Below are positions 49,824-58,696 of a stretch of 64,000 nucleotides of DNA, in pieces. The position numbers and the translations under genes are program-made. This DNA is from UBA11524 sp045591175. Its GTDB lineage: Bacteria; Bacillota; Clostridia; Christensenellales; Aristaeellaceae. Numbering within the stretch: position 1 is the first letter of the stretch; each line of letters opens with the position of its first letter. The DNA lies in the NCBI GenBank assembly GCA_045591175.1, contig JAZNSI010000032.1:4417-68416 (forward strand), in the 5' to 3' direction. Below the pieces are notes generated by a model that saw nothing but the letters and a program-made list of their open reading frames with translations, searched no databases and was not told the DNA's origin.

Positions 49824-50447
49824 ATGTCTGAAGTTACGAACAACCAGGCCGTCGGTTACTACGACGGCGTACTGGATGTCTATGTTGCGGTGTGTACCAC
49901 GGAAGGCACCGCTGCCGCTGCTCCTGTGTATGACGATCCTGAGCTGATGGGCGCCAGCATGGAAGTGACCATCACTCCCGTGTATAAGGAGGGCAAGGTC
50001 TACGCTTCCAACGCCCTGCAGCGTCACAAGAAGAAGATCGACGCTTACGACGTCAAGCTGAAGCTGGATCAGATCCGCGCTGCTGTGCGTGACAAGATCC
50101 TGGGCCGCAAGAAGGACAAGAACGGCGTCAGTATCATCTCTGACAGCAATGAGGCGCCGGAGGTGGCCATTGGCTTCGCCATGACCCTGGACGACGGCAG
50201 CAAGGAGCTGTGGTGGCTCTACCGTGGCAAGTTCGCTGAGAATGAGGCCACCGTCAAGACCCAGGAGGACAAGATCGAATACCAGCATCCCACCGTCTCT
50301 ACCCGCTTCGAGCGCCGTCTGCATGACCAGGCTCTGGCCGCCACCGTCAGCACCGCTGATTTGGGCGCCAACAGCGCTGTGGAATCCGGCTGGTTCACCA
50401 AGGTCTACGAGCCTAAGTTTGAGGCTGCTGCAGCTGCCCAGGAATAA
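49824..50447 (+). CDS. Major tail protein
   Basis: 207 aa: AVGYYDGVLDVYVAV, GASMEVTITPVYKEGKVYAS, FAMTLDDGSKELWWLYRGKF. This is the phi13/TP901-type tube protein profile, in canonical position before the tail chaperones. TTGGAGG lies before ATG 49824. Confidence 0.85.
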   Translation: MSEVTNNQAVGYYDGVLDVYVAVCTTEGTAAAAPVYDDPELMGASMEVTITPVYKEGKVYASNALQRHKKKIDAYDVKLKLDQIRAAVRDKILGRKKDKNGVSIISDSNEAPEVAIGFAMTLDDGSKELWWLYRGKFAENEATVKTQEDKIEYQHPTVSTRFERRLHDQALAATVSTADLGANSAVESGWFTKVYEPKFEAAAAAQE

Positions 50448-50459
50448 GGAGGCATTGAT

Positions 50460-50870
50460 ATGATCGATACGAAGGGTTTCCAGCCTCATGGGCGGGATCT
50501 TGAAGCGCCTGTGAAGTACATCACGCTTCGCGAAGACAAATATCCGCTGAAGTTCAACAACAAGGCTGCCCGCATCGCTGAGGATGTGTACCAGGAGATC
50601 TACGGTAAGCCTGAGATCGGCTACTACGCCATCATCGATGAGGCCAGTCATTCCAAACACCGTGCGCTTCAAGCGATCTACTACGGCGCTCTGATTGCCG
50701 GCGGCACCAATATGGACTGGGATACCTTCGACGATCTGTTCACCCTGACTTCCATTGAGGGCGTGGCGGAGGTCATCATGCAGGCGCTCAGCGAATCGCT
50801 GCCGCCGGCGGATGAATCCGCCCCAAACGCGGACAGCCAGCCTCAGAGCGATGGCCCTGGGGCTGGCTGA
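50460..50870 (+). CDS. Tail assembly chaperone (gpG-like)
   Basis: 136 aa: DKYPLKFNNKAARIAEDVYQ, IYYGALIAGGTNMDWDTFDD. Size and position between major tail protein and tape measure match the G chaperone. Its stop overlaps the next start (TGATG). Confidence 0.8.
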   Translation: MIDTKGFQPHGRDLEAPVKYITLREDKYPLKFNNKAARIAEDVYQEIYGKPEIGYYAIIDEASHSKHRALQAIYYGALIAGGTNMDWDTFDDLFTLTSIEGVAEVIMQALSESLPPADESAPNADSQPQSDGPGAG

Positions 50871-51046
50871 TGTACCGCGCCCTTGACCTGGGCGTAAGCG
50901 TGCAGGAGTTCTGGGAGATGTCTCCTCGTGCCTGCTGGGTGCTGCAGCAGACGTTGATCAGTGACATGCAACGCCAGGCAAAGGCGAAAAAGGACGCGGC
51001 GGATAAGGCTCCGGCGCCGCAGCGACTCAACTACATACCACGATAA
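50870..51046 (+). CDS. Second tail assembly protein (gpT-like), 58 aa
   Basis: MYRALDLGVSVQEFWEMSPR, WVLQQTLISD and a basic tail ending LNYIPR. In many siphoviruses this is the GT extension made by frameshift; here it starts with its own ATG overlapping the G stop by 1 nt, so reinitiation is likely instead. Confidence 0.7.
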   Translation: MYRALDLGVSVQEFWEMSPRACWVLQQTLISDMQRQAKAKKDAADKAPAPQRLNYIPR

Positions 51047-51048
51047 GA

Positions 51049-51086
51049 AAGCGGCAAAGGCGCCAACATTGGCGCTTTTGCCGCTT
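51049..51086 (+). terminator. Strong hairpin after the tail chaperones
   Basis: AAGCGGCAAAGGCGCCAA (51049-51066) pairs almost completely with TTGGCGCTTTTGCCGCTT (51069-51086). It may reduce readthrough into the antisense hicAB insertion. Confidence 0.6.
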
Positions 51087-51105
51087 GTTGTATATCAGTC
51101 GATGA

Positions 51106-51513
51106 TCAGGGGTGGTATACACCCAGATAATCCTTCAAAGCGCTCTGAAGGATTTGCGAGTAATTGACGCCACGCTTTTCCGCCGCTTCGTTCAGCCATG
51201 CGGGGATGGTCAGCGTCTTTTTGACAGCACGGTTTTCCATCTCATCCCGGAAAGGGGTCATCCATGCGGTGATCGGCACAACGAACTCACCGGATTCGGT
51301 GTGGACGTTCATCTCCGCAACGGGGATCTCCTCGCCGTCCTGCTCCATGCTGTACAGGTGCAGACTCATGGCATCGCAGGCCATGGCACGGGCTTCCTCA
51401 AAGCTGTCCCCCTGAGAGAAGCATCCATCAAGCTGGGGGAAGCGGATGCTGTAGCCGCCGTCATCTTCCATGGTGAAGACAGCTGCGAAGGTATAGCTGC
51501 TGGGCTTGCTCAT
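51106..51513 (-). CDS. hicB: HicB antitoxin
   Basis: 135 aa. HicB fold: YTFAAVFTMEDDGGYSIRFPQLDGCFSQGDSFEEARAMA, with C-terminal RHH/HTH-like DNA-binding region (KKTLTIPAWLNEAAEKRGVNYSQILQSAL). It neutralises HicA and probably represses the operon. AGGAGG lies 8 nt upstream. It is second in the unit, after hicA, on the strand opposite the tail genes. Confidence 0.92.
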   Translation of the reverse strand: MSKPSSYTFAAVFTMEDDGGYSIRFPQLDGCFSQGDSFEEARAMACDAMSLHLYSMEQDGEEIPVAEMNVHTESGEFVVPITAWMTPFRDEMENRAVKKTLTIPAWLNEAAEKRGVNYSQILQSALKDYLGVYHP

Positions 51514-51582
51514 AATGCGTTCCTCCTATTCAAATATGGAAATCAGTCAATCAGAGATGCCAGGAGGTCAGGCTGAGTGGGG

Positions 51583-51762
51583 TTACCACCCAGCCTTTTT
51601 CTTGATGTCTTTCTCGACACCGGGCTTCAGGTCGCCTTTGTGATCTGGCACCGTGATTCGCACGCCGTTCTTTTTGAACTGCTTGTGCGAACCTGTTTGC
51701 CGTTCTTCGACCCAGCCTTCACGCTTCAAGCGTCGAATGGCTTCCCGTGCCGTCATTGGCAT
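51583..51762 (-). CDS. hicA: HicA toxin (mRNA interferase)
   Basis: 59 aa dsRBD-like HicA: TAREAIRRLKREGWVEERQTGSHKQFKKNG with the catalytic His in GSHKQF and VPDHKGDLKPGVEKDI. It cuts mRNA unless bound by HicB. ATG 51762 has AGGAGG 8 nt upstream; a GTG at 51771 lies inside that site. Confidence 0.93.
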   Translation of the reverse strand: MPMTAREAIRRLKREGWVEERQTGSHKQFKKNGVRITVPDHKGDLKPGVEKDIKKKAGW

Positions 51763-51786
51763 CCCGATCACCTCCTGACATGATAT

Positions 51787-51823
51787 AGTATAGCACAGGT
51801 TGCACGTATTGTCAATACGTATT
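51787..51823 (-). promoter_or_regulatory. hicAB promoter with operator palindrome
   Basis: On the minus strand, TTGACA (51815-51810), 17 bp, TATACT (51792-51787). The palindrome AATACGTATT (51814-51823) and a further AATACGT half-site overlap the -35, fitting HicB autorepression. Confidence 0.8.
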
Positions 51824-51864
51824 GTGGATTTTTTCGAATCTTTTTTTGAAATGAGGTGAGGTAC

Positions 51865-54800
51865 ATGGCAGGGCCGCAGCTACGTGGTCGGATTGGCGTC
51901 GATGGAGAGAGAGAGTTCAAGGCCGCGATGAAGGATGCGGGCAACGCTGTTAAGCTGGTGGACTCTGAGCTGCAGCTGCTTTCTGCACAGTTCAAGTCCG
52001 GCGAGGCGTCCATGGAGATGTACCAGCGCCAGCAGGAACTCCTGACGAATAAGCTGCAGGCGCAGAAATCTCAGGTTGCCACCATGGAGTCGGTGCTGGC
52101 TGCTGTCAAGGCCAAGTATGGCGAGAACAGCGACGAGGCTACCAAGTACACCGTCCAGCTCAACAAAGCCAGAGCGGCTGTCGCTCAGACTGAGGGTGAG
52201 CTGGAGAAGTGCAACGGCAAGCTGGACGATTTCCGGCAGGGCATGGAGGACGCCGGCAATGCCTCTGATGAGCTGGGGGACGCTCTCAATGAGGGCGAGT
52301 CTGCAGCTGAAGATCAGGGAGAGGCTGCAGAGGAAGCCGGCGAGAAAAACGACAAGCTGAAGGCGGCTGCAGAGAAAGCCGGCGCTGTCATGAAGGGTGC
52401 TGTTGTGGCTGGCGCAAAGGCCGCAGCGGCTGCCATCGTGGCGCTGGGCGCGGCAGCCGGCGCAGGCGTGGTCGCGCTGACCAACATGGGTACCAGCTAC
52501 CAGCAGGCGTCGAACATGCTCTCTGCTCAGACCGGCGCCACCGGTGCTGAGCTGCAGCAGCTGTCCGGCATTGCGCAGGACGTCTTCCGCAAGGGCTTTG
52601 GCGAGAACATCGGTGAAGTCAATGAGGCCCTGGCGGTCACCAAAACCAACACCGGTCTGATGGGCGATGAGCTGCAAAAGGCAACGGAGGCAGGTTTCCT
52701 GCTGAAGGATACCTTCGGCTTTGAGTTCCAGGAGTCCTCCCGCACCGCGCGGACGCTGATGAAGAACTTCGGCATCAGCGCAGAGGAGGCCTACAATCTG
52801 ATCGCTGCCGGCGCCCAGCGTGGTGCGAACCAGAACGGCGACATGCTGGACGTCATCGCTGAGTATGGCCCCATGTTCGCGCAGATGGGCATGAGCGCTG
52901 ATCAGATGATGTCTGCACTGGTTGGGGGCAGTGAGGCCGGTGTCTTCTCCATTGACAAGGTCGGCGACGCGATGAAGGAGTTCTCCATCCGCTGCGTTGA
53001 CGGCTCCGAGACAACCAAGGAAGCCTTCAAGACGATCGGTCTGGATGCTGACGCCATGGCGCAGCAGTTCGCCAAGGGTGGCGAGAATGCCCGCCATGCC
53101 TTCCAGACCACGGTCGAGGCCATCATGGCCATCGAAGATCCTGTCCTGCGCAGCCAGACGGCGGTGCAGTTGTTCGGCACGCAATTCGAGGATCTTGGCC
53201 CGGAGATCCTGCCGATTTTGGCGGAGATGGCAGCCGGCGGCGAGCTGACGGCGGAAGCGCTGGAGCAGATCGCGAACGTCAGGTATGACGACTTCAGCAG
53301 CTCCGCCCAGGGCTTCATGCGGCTGGTGCAGGCTGAGTTCCTGCCCACAGCGCAGCAGTTCTCTGCGATCGCCAAGGGCGTCGCGGATGATGCCCGTATG
53401 GCGCTGATGGACGGTTTTCAGCCTGAAGACGTCCGCGCGATTGGCGAGTCTGTCGCTGAGGCACTGGTCGAGGGCATCACGACGGTGCAGGATCTAATGG
53501 ACAGTGCGCTGCCGGTATTCGCCGACGTGGTAGACGTGATCGGCGAGACGCTGACGACGCTCCTGCCGGCGCTGATCGACACGGTGCTCCCGGCAGCGAT
53601 GACGCTGCTGGACGGGCTGCTGGGCGCGATTTCATCCAACATGCAGCCGCTGATCAGCACGGCGACGAACGTGGTGACCTCCCTGGCAGGCTTCCTGGCT
53701 TCCAATGCAGGTAAGTTGATCGCTGCCGCCCGAAACTTGCTGACGGGCTTGGTGAGCGGGATCTCTCAGGCGTTGCCACAGCTGGTACCCGCTGCGCTCT
53801 CCATCATCGGTGAGCTGGCGGCTGGCCTGGTCGAGGCGGTGCCGGAGCTGATCGCGCAGATCCCGGCCATTTTCGGCGGCATCATTGAAGGCATCGCCAA
53901 TATGGACTGGCTGGCGCTGGGCAGCCGGCTGCTGAACGCCATCAAAAACGGCCTGGCCTCCATTGGCTCCACGCTGCAGACGCTCTTTGAGGACGGAAAG
54001 CAGCTGGTTTCGGAGATCGACTGGGCCAGTGTTGGCAGCGCCATCAAGGCTGGTGTAACGGCTGCGTTGGATGCTGCCGGCAGCTGGCTCTCCAGCCTGT
54101 TCTCCACGGCCTGGACGGCGATCAAGGCGATTGATTGGGGCAGCGTCGGAAGCGCTATTCTCAGCGGCGCTACGGCTGTGCTGGATGCTGCTGGTAGTTG
54201 GTTGTCCAGCCTGTTCTCTGCAGCCTGGACGGCAGTCAAAACTATTGACTGGGCCAGTGTGGGCAGCGCAATCCTGAGCGGCGTAACAAGCGTATTGGAT
54301 GCTGCCGGCAGCTGGCTGTCCAGTCTATTCTCGGCTGCCTGGACTGCAGTTACAGATATCAGCTGGGGCGACATCGGTAGCGCAATTTGGAACGGCGTGA
54401 CATCTGTCTTTGATGCAGCTGGTACCTGGCTGTCCGGGTTGTTCGGCGGTGGAAAGACTGCTGTAGAGGGCCTGAATTGGGGCGACATTGGCAGCGCGAT
54501 CCTGAACGGCGCCACATCCGTCTTTGATGCAGCTGGTGCCTGGTTGTCTGGTTCCTTCGCGGCTGCTAAAACGACCATTGAAAGAATCGACTGGTCCGGC
54601 CTCGGCACTACGATCAGCAGCGGTCTCAATAGTGCGCTGGACACGCTGGGTAAAATCGGCGCGTCCATCTGGGATACCATTTGTGGCTGGTTTGGTGGTG
54701 GCAAGAGCAAGCAAGCAGAGAGCGATGCCAACAGTGCAGGCGGTAACCTGGCGAGCGAAATGGCAGCCGGGATTACTGATGGTGCGACGGCAATGGAGGC

Positions 54801-55617
54801 GGCATCTACAGCAGCTGCTGCGACCTGCGTAACGGCCTTTCAGACGACCTTTGGCGAGACTGATGTTGGCGGCGAGTGGATCACCAATGTCGCCAGCGGA
54901 ATTGCAGCTGCTCAGGTGACGCTGACTGCTGCTGCAGACATGGTGGCCAAAGCTGCCCACAAGGCACTGGTGGACGTCCTGAGTGGTAGGGCAGGCTTGA
55001 ACATCGGCGGCACCTTCAGCGGTAATGTGGCAAGCGGCATTACCAGTCGGCGCGGCAGCGTCAGTTCTGCAGCCAGCGGGCTTGGTTCTGCTGCAAGTAG
55101 TGCGCTGTGGGCCGCTGTTGGTTCCAACGGTAGCCGGTTCAACGCCATCGGTGCAGCGATCTCCATCGGCATTGCCGCCGGCATTACTGCCAACCAGAGC
55201 AAGATCACGGCGGCGGCCCAATCTGCAGCGCAGGCAGCCTACACAGCAGCCTGTGACGAGCTGGAGATCCACAGCCCCAGCCGCAAGGGTAAGTATATCG
55301 GCAGCAACTACATCCAGTCCGTGGCAATGGGCATGAATGAGAGTCGCAAGCAGGTCACCGCAGCAGCTGCGTCTGTGGCTCGTGATGCAAGCAGCAGTAC
55401 GCAGCAGAATCTGCAGGTGCAGATGCAGGCGCTGGACTATGACCGTCTGGGGCAGTCTGTGGCCCGTGCCAACCGTGAGGCTGGTCTGGGCAACCTAGCT
55501 CTCTATGTCGGCAAGGAAAAGCTGGGCCAGACGCTGGAACCTACGGTGATGCACGCTGGCCAGACGCGCAGTCGGCAGACGGTCTCCGGACGCAGCACCC
55601 GCCTGCTGTTGGCGTAA
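51865..55617 (+). CDS. Tape measure protein
   Basis: 1250 aa. Long helical protein that sets tail length: N-terminal coiled coil (about 1-130), a Gly/Ala-rich hydrophobic stretch (GAVVAGAKAAAAAIVALGAAAGAGVV, about 180-210) that could enter the host membrane, a phage-tail TMP core (EFQESSRTARTLMKNFGISAEEAYNLI), and six tandem 38-residue repeats at 54016-54699. The end (EIHSPSRKGKYIGSNYIQS) is typical of TMPs. GAGGTGAGG precedes ATG 51865. Confidence 0.93.
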   Translation: MAGPQLRGRIGVDGEREFKAAMKDAGNAVKLVDSELQLLSAQFKSGEASMEMYQRQQELLTNKLQAQKSQVATMESVLAAVKAKYGENSDEATKYTVQLNKARAAVAQTEGELEKCNGKLDDFRQGMEDAGNASDELGDALNEGESAAEDQGEAAEEAGEKNDKLKAAAEKAGAVMKGAVVAGAKAAAAAIVALGAAAGAGVVALTNMGTSYQQASNMLSAQTGATGAELQQLSGIAQDVFRKGFGENIGEVNEALAVTKTNTGLMGDELQKATEAGFLLKDTFGFEFQESSRTARTLMKNFGISAEEAYNLIAAGAQRGANQNGDMLDVIAEYGPMFAQMGMSADQMMSALVGGSEAGVFSIDKVGDAMKEFSIRCVDGSETTKEAFKTIGLDADAMAQQFAKGGENARHAFQTTVEAIMAIEDPVLRSQTAVQLFGTQFEDLGPEILPILAEMAAGGELTAEALEQIANVRYDDFSSSAQGFMRLVQAEFLPTAQQFSAIAKGVADDARMALMDGFQPEDVRAIGESVAEALVEGITTVQDLMDSALPVFADVVDVIGETLTTLLPALIDTVLPAAMTLLDGLLGAISSNMQPLISTATNVVTSLAGFLASNAGKLIAAARNLLTGLVSGISQALPQLVPAALSIIGELAAGLVEAVPELIAQIPAIFGGIIEGIANMDWLALGSRLLNAIKNGLASIGSTLQTLFEDGKQLVSEIDWASVGSAIKAGVTAALDAAGSWLSSLFSTAWTAIKAIDWGSVGSAILSGATAVLDAAGSWLSSLFSAAWTAVKTIDWASVGSAILSGVTSVLDAAGSWLSSLFSAAWTAVTDISWGDIGSAIWNGVTSVFDAAGTWLSGLFGGGKTAVEGLNWGDIGSAILNGATSVFDAAGAWLSGSFAAAKTTIERIDWSGLGTTISSGLNSALDTLGKIGASIWDTICGWFGGGKSKQAESDANSAGGNLASEMAAGITDGATAMEAASTAAAATCVTAFQTTFGETDVGGEWITNVASGIAAAQVTLTAAADMVAKAAHKALVDVLSGRAGLNIGGTFSGNVASGITSRRGSVSSAASGLGSAASSALWAAVGSNGSRFNAIGAAISIGIAAGITANQSKITAAAQSAAQAAYTAACDELEIHSPSRKGKYIGSNYIQSVAMGMNESRKQVTAAAASVARDASSSTQQNLQVQMQALDYDRLGQSVARANREAGLGNLALYVGKEKLGQTLEPTVMHAGQTRSRQTVSGRSTRLLLA
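54016..54699 (+). repeat. Six 114-bp tandem repeats in the tape measure gene
   Basis: Six in-frame units of 38 codons with consensus IDWGSVGSAILSG (start), LDAAGSWLSSLF (middle) and AWTAVK (end). Units 1-3 are near-identical in protein, 4-5 diverge (GGGKTAVEG, FAAAKTTIER) and 6 is degenerate. Unit number may vary tail length. Confidence 0.85.
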
Positions 55618-55629
55618 GGGGGAATCAAC

Positions 55630-55833
55630 ATGAGTTTTGGAGCATGGCTGGTCATGCAGCGCAAACGTCTGATGCTGACGCAGGCTCAGGCTGCAGAGCG
55701 CTGTGGTGTGACCTTGAAGGCCTGGCAGGCGTGGGAGCAGGGCGTGCGCGTCCCTGTTCCCCGCAGCAAGGCGCGGATCTGTAAAGGCCTGCAGCTGGAT
55801 CCGACTGATCCGCATTGGAGGGCAGAGAAATGA
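55630..55833 (+). CDS. Small HTH protein in the tail module
   Basis: 67 aa XRE-like HTH: RLMLTQAQAAERCGVTLKAWQAWEQGVRVP. An isolated DNA-binding-type protein between tape measure and distal tail genes is unusual; it may be regulatory or a reused fold. GGGGGAA is a weak ribosome-binding site; the stop overlaps the distal tail start. Confidence 0.6.
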   Translation: MSFGAWLVMQRKRLMLTQAQAAERCGVTLKAWQAWEQGVRVPVPRSKARICKGLQLDPTDPHWRAEK

Positions 55834-56651
55834 TCTGCAATAACATTACCTTCGACGGGCTGCATTGTCTGGCGGATATGGGGCTGATCTACGTTCCTGC
55901 CAGCACCAAGCCCATTGTTGCGCCGCAGCGGGTGTACAGCTACACCATCGGCGGTGCGCCTGGTACCGCCGCCTATGGTGATCAGCAGACGCTGATGGAG
56001 TACCAGATGACGGGCGTTTTCTACCCGGCTGATGATCTGGCGAATGAGATTGAGGCCCGGCGTCTGTGGCGCCGCATTGCTCAATGGCTGGGTGTGGGCA
56101 GACGTCATCTGATCCTGGACAGTGAGCCAGACAAATACATCATCGCTGAAGTCCTGTCGATGGACAACGATGAGTACGGCTGGATCGATGGAGGCCTGCA
56201 GGTGACTTGGTTGTGCCAGCCTTATCATTGGGCAGTGAAACCGGAAGAAATCGAACTGCAAATTGATGGGAAGGACACATTGTTAGCGGGCGTAGGTGTG
56301 ACGTCCTGGTATGTCGAAACCGCGCTGCCTGCTCCGGTGGATGCCACCATTACCAATGATGGAACAAACACAATTACGATGGCAGGTGTCCGTGTGGGCG
56401 ATAAGCGCGTTCAATTTCGTGACATGGAACTGCTGCCTGGCGAGCGGATTGAGTTGTCCATGATGGTGCCGATCGGAGCCGTGATTGTGGCTGAGGATGG
56501 TGCAGAGCGCAGCGCGCTGGAGTACATGACAACCTTCGAGCGGCTGATTTCCACGGGCACAGAAGCTCCGCGCTTTGATGTGGAATTTGCCACTGTTGAT
56601 GATGGGAACTCAGCGCACTGTCTGCTGAAGGTGCACGGATGCTGGAGGTGA
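55830..56651 (+). CDS. Distal tail protein (Dit-like)
   Basis: 273 aa: GLIYVPASTKPIVAPQRVYS, an N-terminal belt domain (LMEYQMTGVFYPADD, WRRIAQWLGVGRRHLILD) and a C-terminal galectin-like sandwich (VDATITNDGTNTITM, LLPGERIELSMMVP). The family forms the hub hexamer at the tail tip. Overlaps the HTH gene by 4 bp. Confidence 0.82.
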   Translation: MICNNITFDGLHCLADMGLIYVPASTKPIVAPQRVYSYTIGGAPGTAAYGDQQTLMEYQMTGVFYPADDLANEIEARRLWRRIAQWLGVGRRHLILDSEPDKYIIAEVLSMDNDEYGWIDGGLQVTWLCQPYHWAVKPEEIELQIDGKDTLLAGVGVTSWYVETALPAPVDATITNDGTNTITMAGVRVGDKRVQFRDMELLPGERIELSMMVPIGAVIVAEDGAERSALEYMTTFERLISTGTEAPRFDVEFATVDDGNSAHCLLKVHGCWR

Positions 56652-56655
56652 CAGG

Positions 56656-58419
56656 ATGAATCTGCTATGGGTTTACGGCCCGGACATGCGGCTGCGCTGT
56701 ATCCTGGAGAACGCAGCGACCGTCTCCTATGAGCTGAAGAATAACGATCTTTCTACGGCCAGCTTCCAGCTGCCTGTCGAGGATCCGAAAGGAGATCTGA
56801 TCCAGGCACACGATTTTGTCCGCATCCAGGACGGCGGCGTCGAGGTGGGGCTGTTCCGGGTCGTGTCCTGGGAGGGCAGTTTGATCCCCGGCGCAGGCAT
56901 CTTCACGACCTACCAGTGCGAGCACGTCATCGCCACGCTGCTGGACAGCGTCATGGACGGTGACCACGTCATCGGCAGCGGCGATATGACCACCGCCGAC
57001 GTGATGCGCTACATTCTCAGCTTCCAGACGACGCAGCTGTGGGCGTTGGGTGAGTGCGACTTCGACGACGCGTTTGAGTATGTTTTCTCCAATCAGGACT
57101 GCCTGACCGCGCTGATGAGCCTGGGCAAGGTGCTGGTGGAGCGATACCGCTGGGAGTATGACACCAGTGAGCTTCCGTGGCTGGTCAGCCTGAAGAAGGC
57201 GCCCACAAAGCCCCGCTGCGGCCTGAACTACCGCCGCAACCTGGGCGACATTGTTTGCACCGTGGACGCGACCCGTCTGGTGAACCGCCTTTATCCCAAA
57301 GGCAATGGTGAGGGTATCAACCAGCTGACAATCGCGGAGGTTAACGGCGGCGTCAAGTACATCGACGCTGACCCGGAGAATGTGGATCCGGTCAAGGTCA
57401 AGGCGGGTATATACTCCGCGTCCGACATTGAGGATCCGGCACTGCTGCTGGCGAAATCAAAGCAAGTCCTGAAGCAGCTGAGCCAGCCGGTGTACAGCTA
57501 CGTCGTGTCGGCTCTGGATCTGTACCAGCAGACCGGTCTGGAATGGGATCGTTTCGCAACGGGCGATCTGGTGCGGATGTATGACGCCGATCATGGCGTA
57601 GATCTGACCACCGGCATTGAGCTGATCAGCAAGGCGGACATGTTCGGCGATCCTGCCACTGTGACGCTGACGCTTTCCACGGCATCTACCGATCTGGTTG
57701 GTGACATCAACAGCCTGGCGGATCGTGTGGCCATCAACGAGCTGTATAGCCAAGGCACGACGCAGATGTACCCACTGCAGCTGGCGGACAATGCTGACGC
57801 TGAGCATCCGCTGGTGATGCGCTACTATATCCCGTCTGAGGCCAAACACATCAATAAGGTGATCCTCAGCTGGCAGCTGGAGAACTTCCGAGCCTACAGC
57901 AAGGGGGCCGCAGCTGGCGGCGGAACTGCCACATCGACCGAATATGGCGGTAGCACGACGGTTGCTGAATGGGTTGAGGGCTACAGTGATATTGTGGATA
58001 CTGCAGCTGCGCTTGTTACTACGAGCGCAGCAAGCAGTGAGGATGCATCGCATACGCATACAGCCTACCATCACCACTCCGTTCCTATCAATGTCACGAT
58101 CCCACAGATAAATATCGAGATCCCGAATCATTATCACGGCATCACGATTCCCTCACATTCGCACGGGATTTCCTACGGCATCTACGAGGGGAAAAGAGCT
58201 GAAGGTGTAACGATCAAGGTGGACGATGTGGAGTTGCCAGCAGAGGCGCTGGATGGGCGCGAGGTGGACGTTGCTGCGTATCTTTCCACGGATGATGCCG
58301 GCAAGATCCAGCGTGGAACCTGGCATACCATTGAGATCGTCCCGGACGGCCTAACCCGCATCGTGGGCAATCTGTACATGCAGATCTTCATCCAGCACCG
58401 CGGTGGCGGAAACTACTGA
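56656..58419 (+). CDS. Tail tip/Tal-like protein with histidine-rich segment
   Basis: 587 aa, tail-associated structural protein: an N-terminal gp27-like part (LLWVYGPDMRLRCILENAAT, FRVVSWEGSLIPGAGIFTTY), a middle region (YYIPSEAKHINKVILSWQLE) and, at about 465-505, HTHTAYHHHS and NHYHGITIPSHSHG. HxH series of this type can chelate iron in phage tail spikes. No peptidase motif is evident. It lies right after Dit. Confidence 0.75.
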   Translation: MNLLWVYGPDMRLRCILENAATVSYELKNNDLSTASFQLPVEDPKGDLIQAHDFVRIQDGGVEVGLFRVVSWEGSLIPGAGIFTTYQCEHVIATLLDSVMDGDHVIGSGDMTTADVMRYILSFQTTQLWALGECDFDDAFEYVFSNQDCLTALMSLGKVLVERYRWEYDTSELPWLVSLKKAPTKPRCGLNYRRNLGDIVCTVDATRLVNRLYPKGNGEGINQLTIAEVNGGVKYIDADPENVDPVKVKAGIYSASDIEDPALLLAKSKQVLKQLSQPVYSYVVSALDLYQQTGLEWDRFATGDLVRMYDADHGVDLTTGIELISKADMFGDPATVTLTLSTASTDLVGDINSLADRVAINELYSQGTTQMYPLQLADNADAEHPLVMRYYIPSEAKHINKVILSWQLENFRAYSKGAAAGGGTATSTEYGGSTTVAEWVEGYSDIVDTAAALVTTSAASSEDASHTHTAYHHHSVPINVTIPQINIEIPNHYHGITIPSHSHGISYGIYEGKRAEGVTIKVDDVELPAEALDGREVDVAAYLSTDDAGKIQRGTWHTIEIVPDGLTRIVGNLYMQIFIQHRGGGNY

Positions 58420-58436
58420 CGCGGCGTGTGGATAAT

Positions 58437-58462
58437 AAAAGCGTCAACGTTGACGCTTTTTT
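58437..58462 (+). terminator. Terminator after the tail tip gene
   Basis: Self-complementary AAAAGCGTCAACG / TTGACGCTTTT (58437-58460) followed by T. Downstream genes may need another promoter or readthrough. Confidence 0.65.
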
Positions 58463-58480
58463 GCGTTTTTGGAGGCGGAT

Positions 58481-58678
58481 ATGGCAAAAGAGAAGGTGTG
58501 TCTGCGGGATTGCCCGCGGCGTCAGGTGGGCTGCAGGAGCAGCTGCCCGGATTGGGCGGAGCATGAGATGCGCAAGGCGGAGCGGTACGCAGCCAAGAAA
58601 AGAGACTATGCGTCCTATCCGTCATCAGAACTGAAAGAGAAGAATTACAGACGGAAACTGAGGTCAGGAAGAAACTGA
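58481..58678 (+). CDS. Small Cys-rich phage protein
   Basis: 65 aa: CLRDCPRRQVGCRSSCPDWAEHE followed by a basic helix. The CxxxC...CxxxC pattern is common in short phage proteins and suggests zinc binding. GGAGG lies 5 nt before ATG 58481. Confidence 0.65.
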   Translation: MAKEKVCLRDCPRRQVGCRSSCPDWAEHEMRKAERYAAKKRDYASYPSSELKEKNYRRKLRSGRN

Positions 58679-58696
58679 CGAAAGGAGGCAACCTGC

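Noticed and set aside
54016..54699. Non-coding tandem repeat or CRISPR
   Set aside because: The 114-bp units are in frame and encode 38-residue helical repeats of the tape measure protein.
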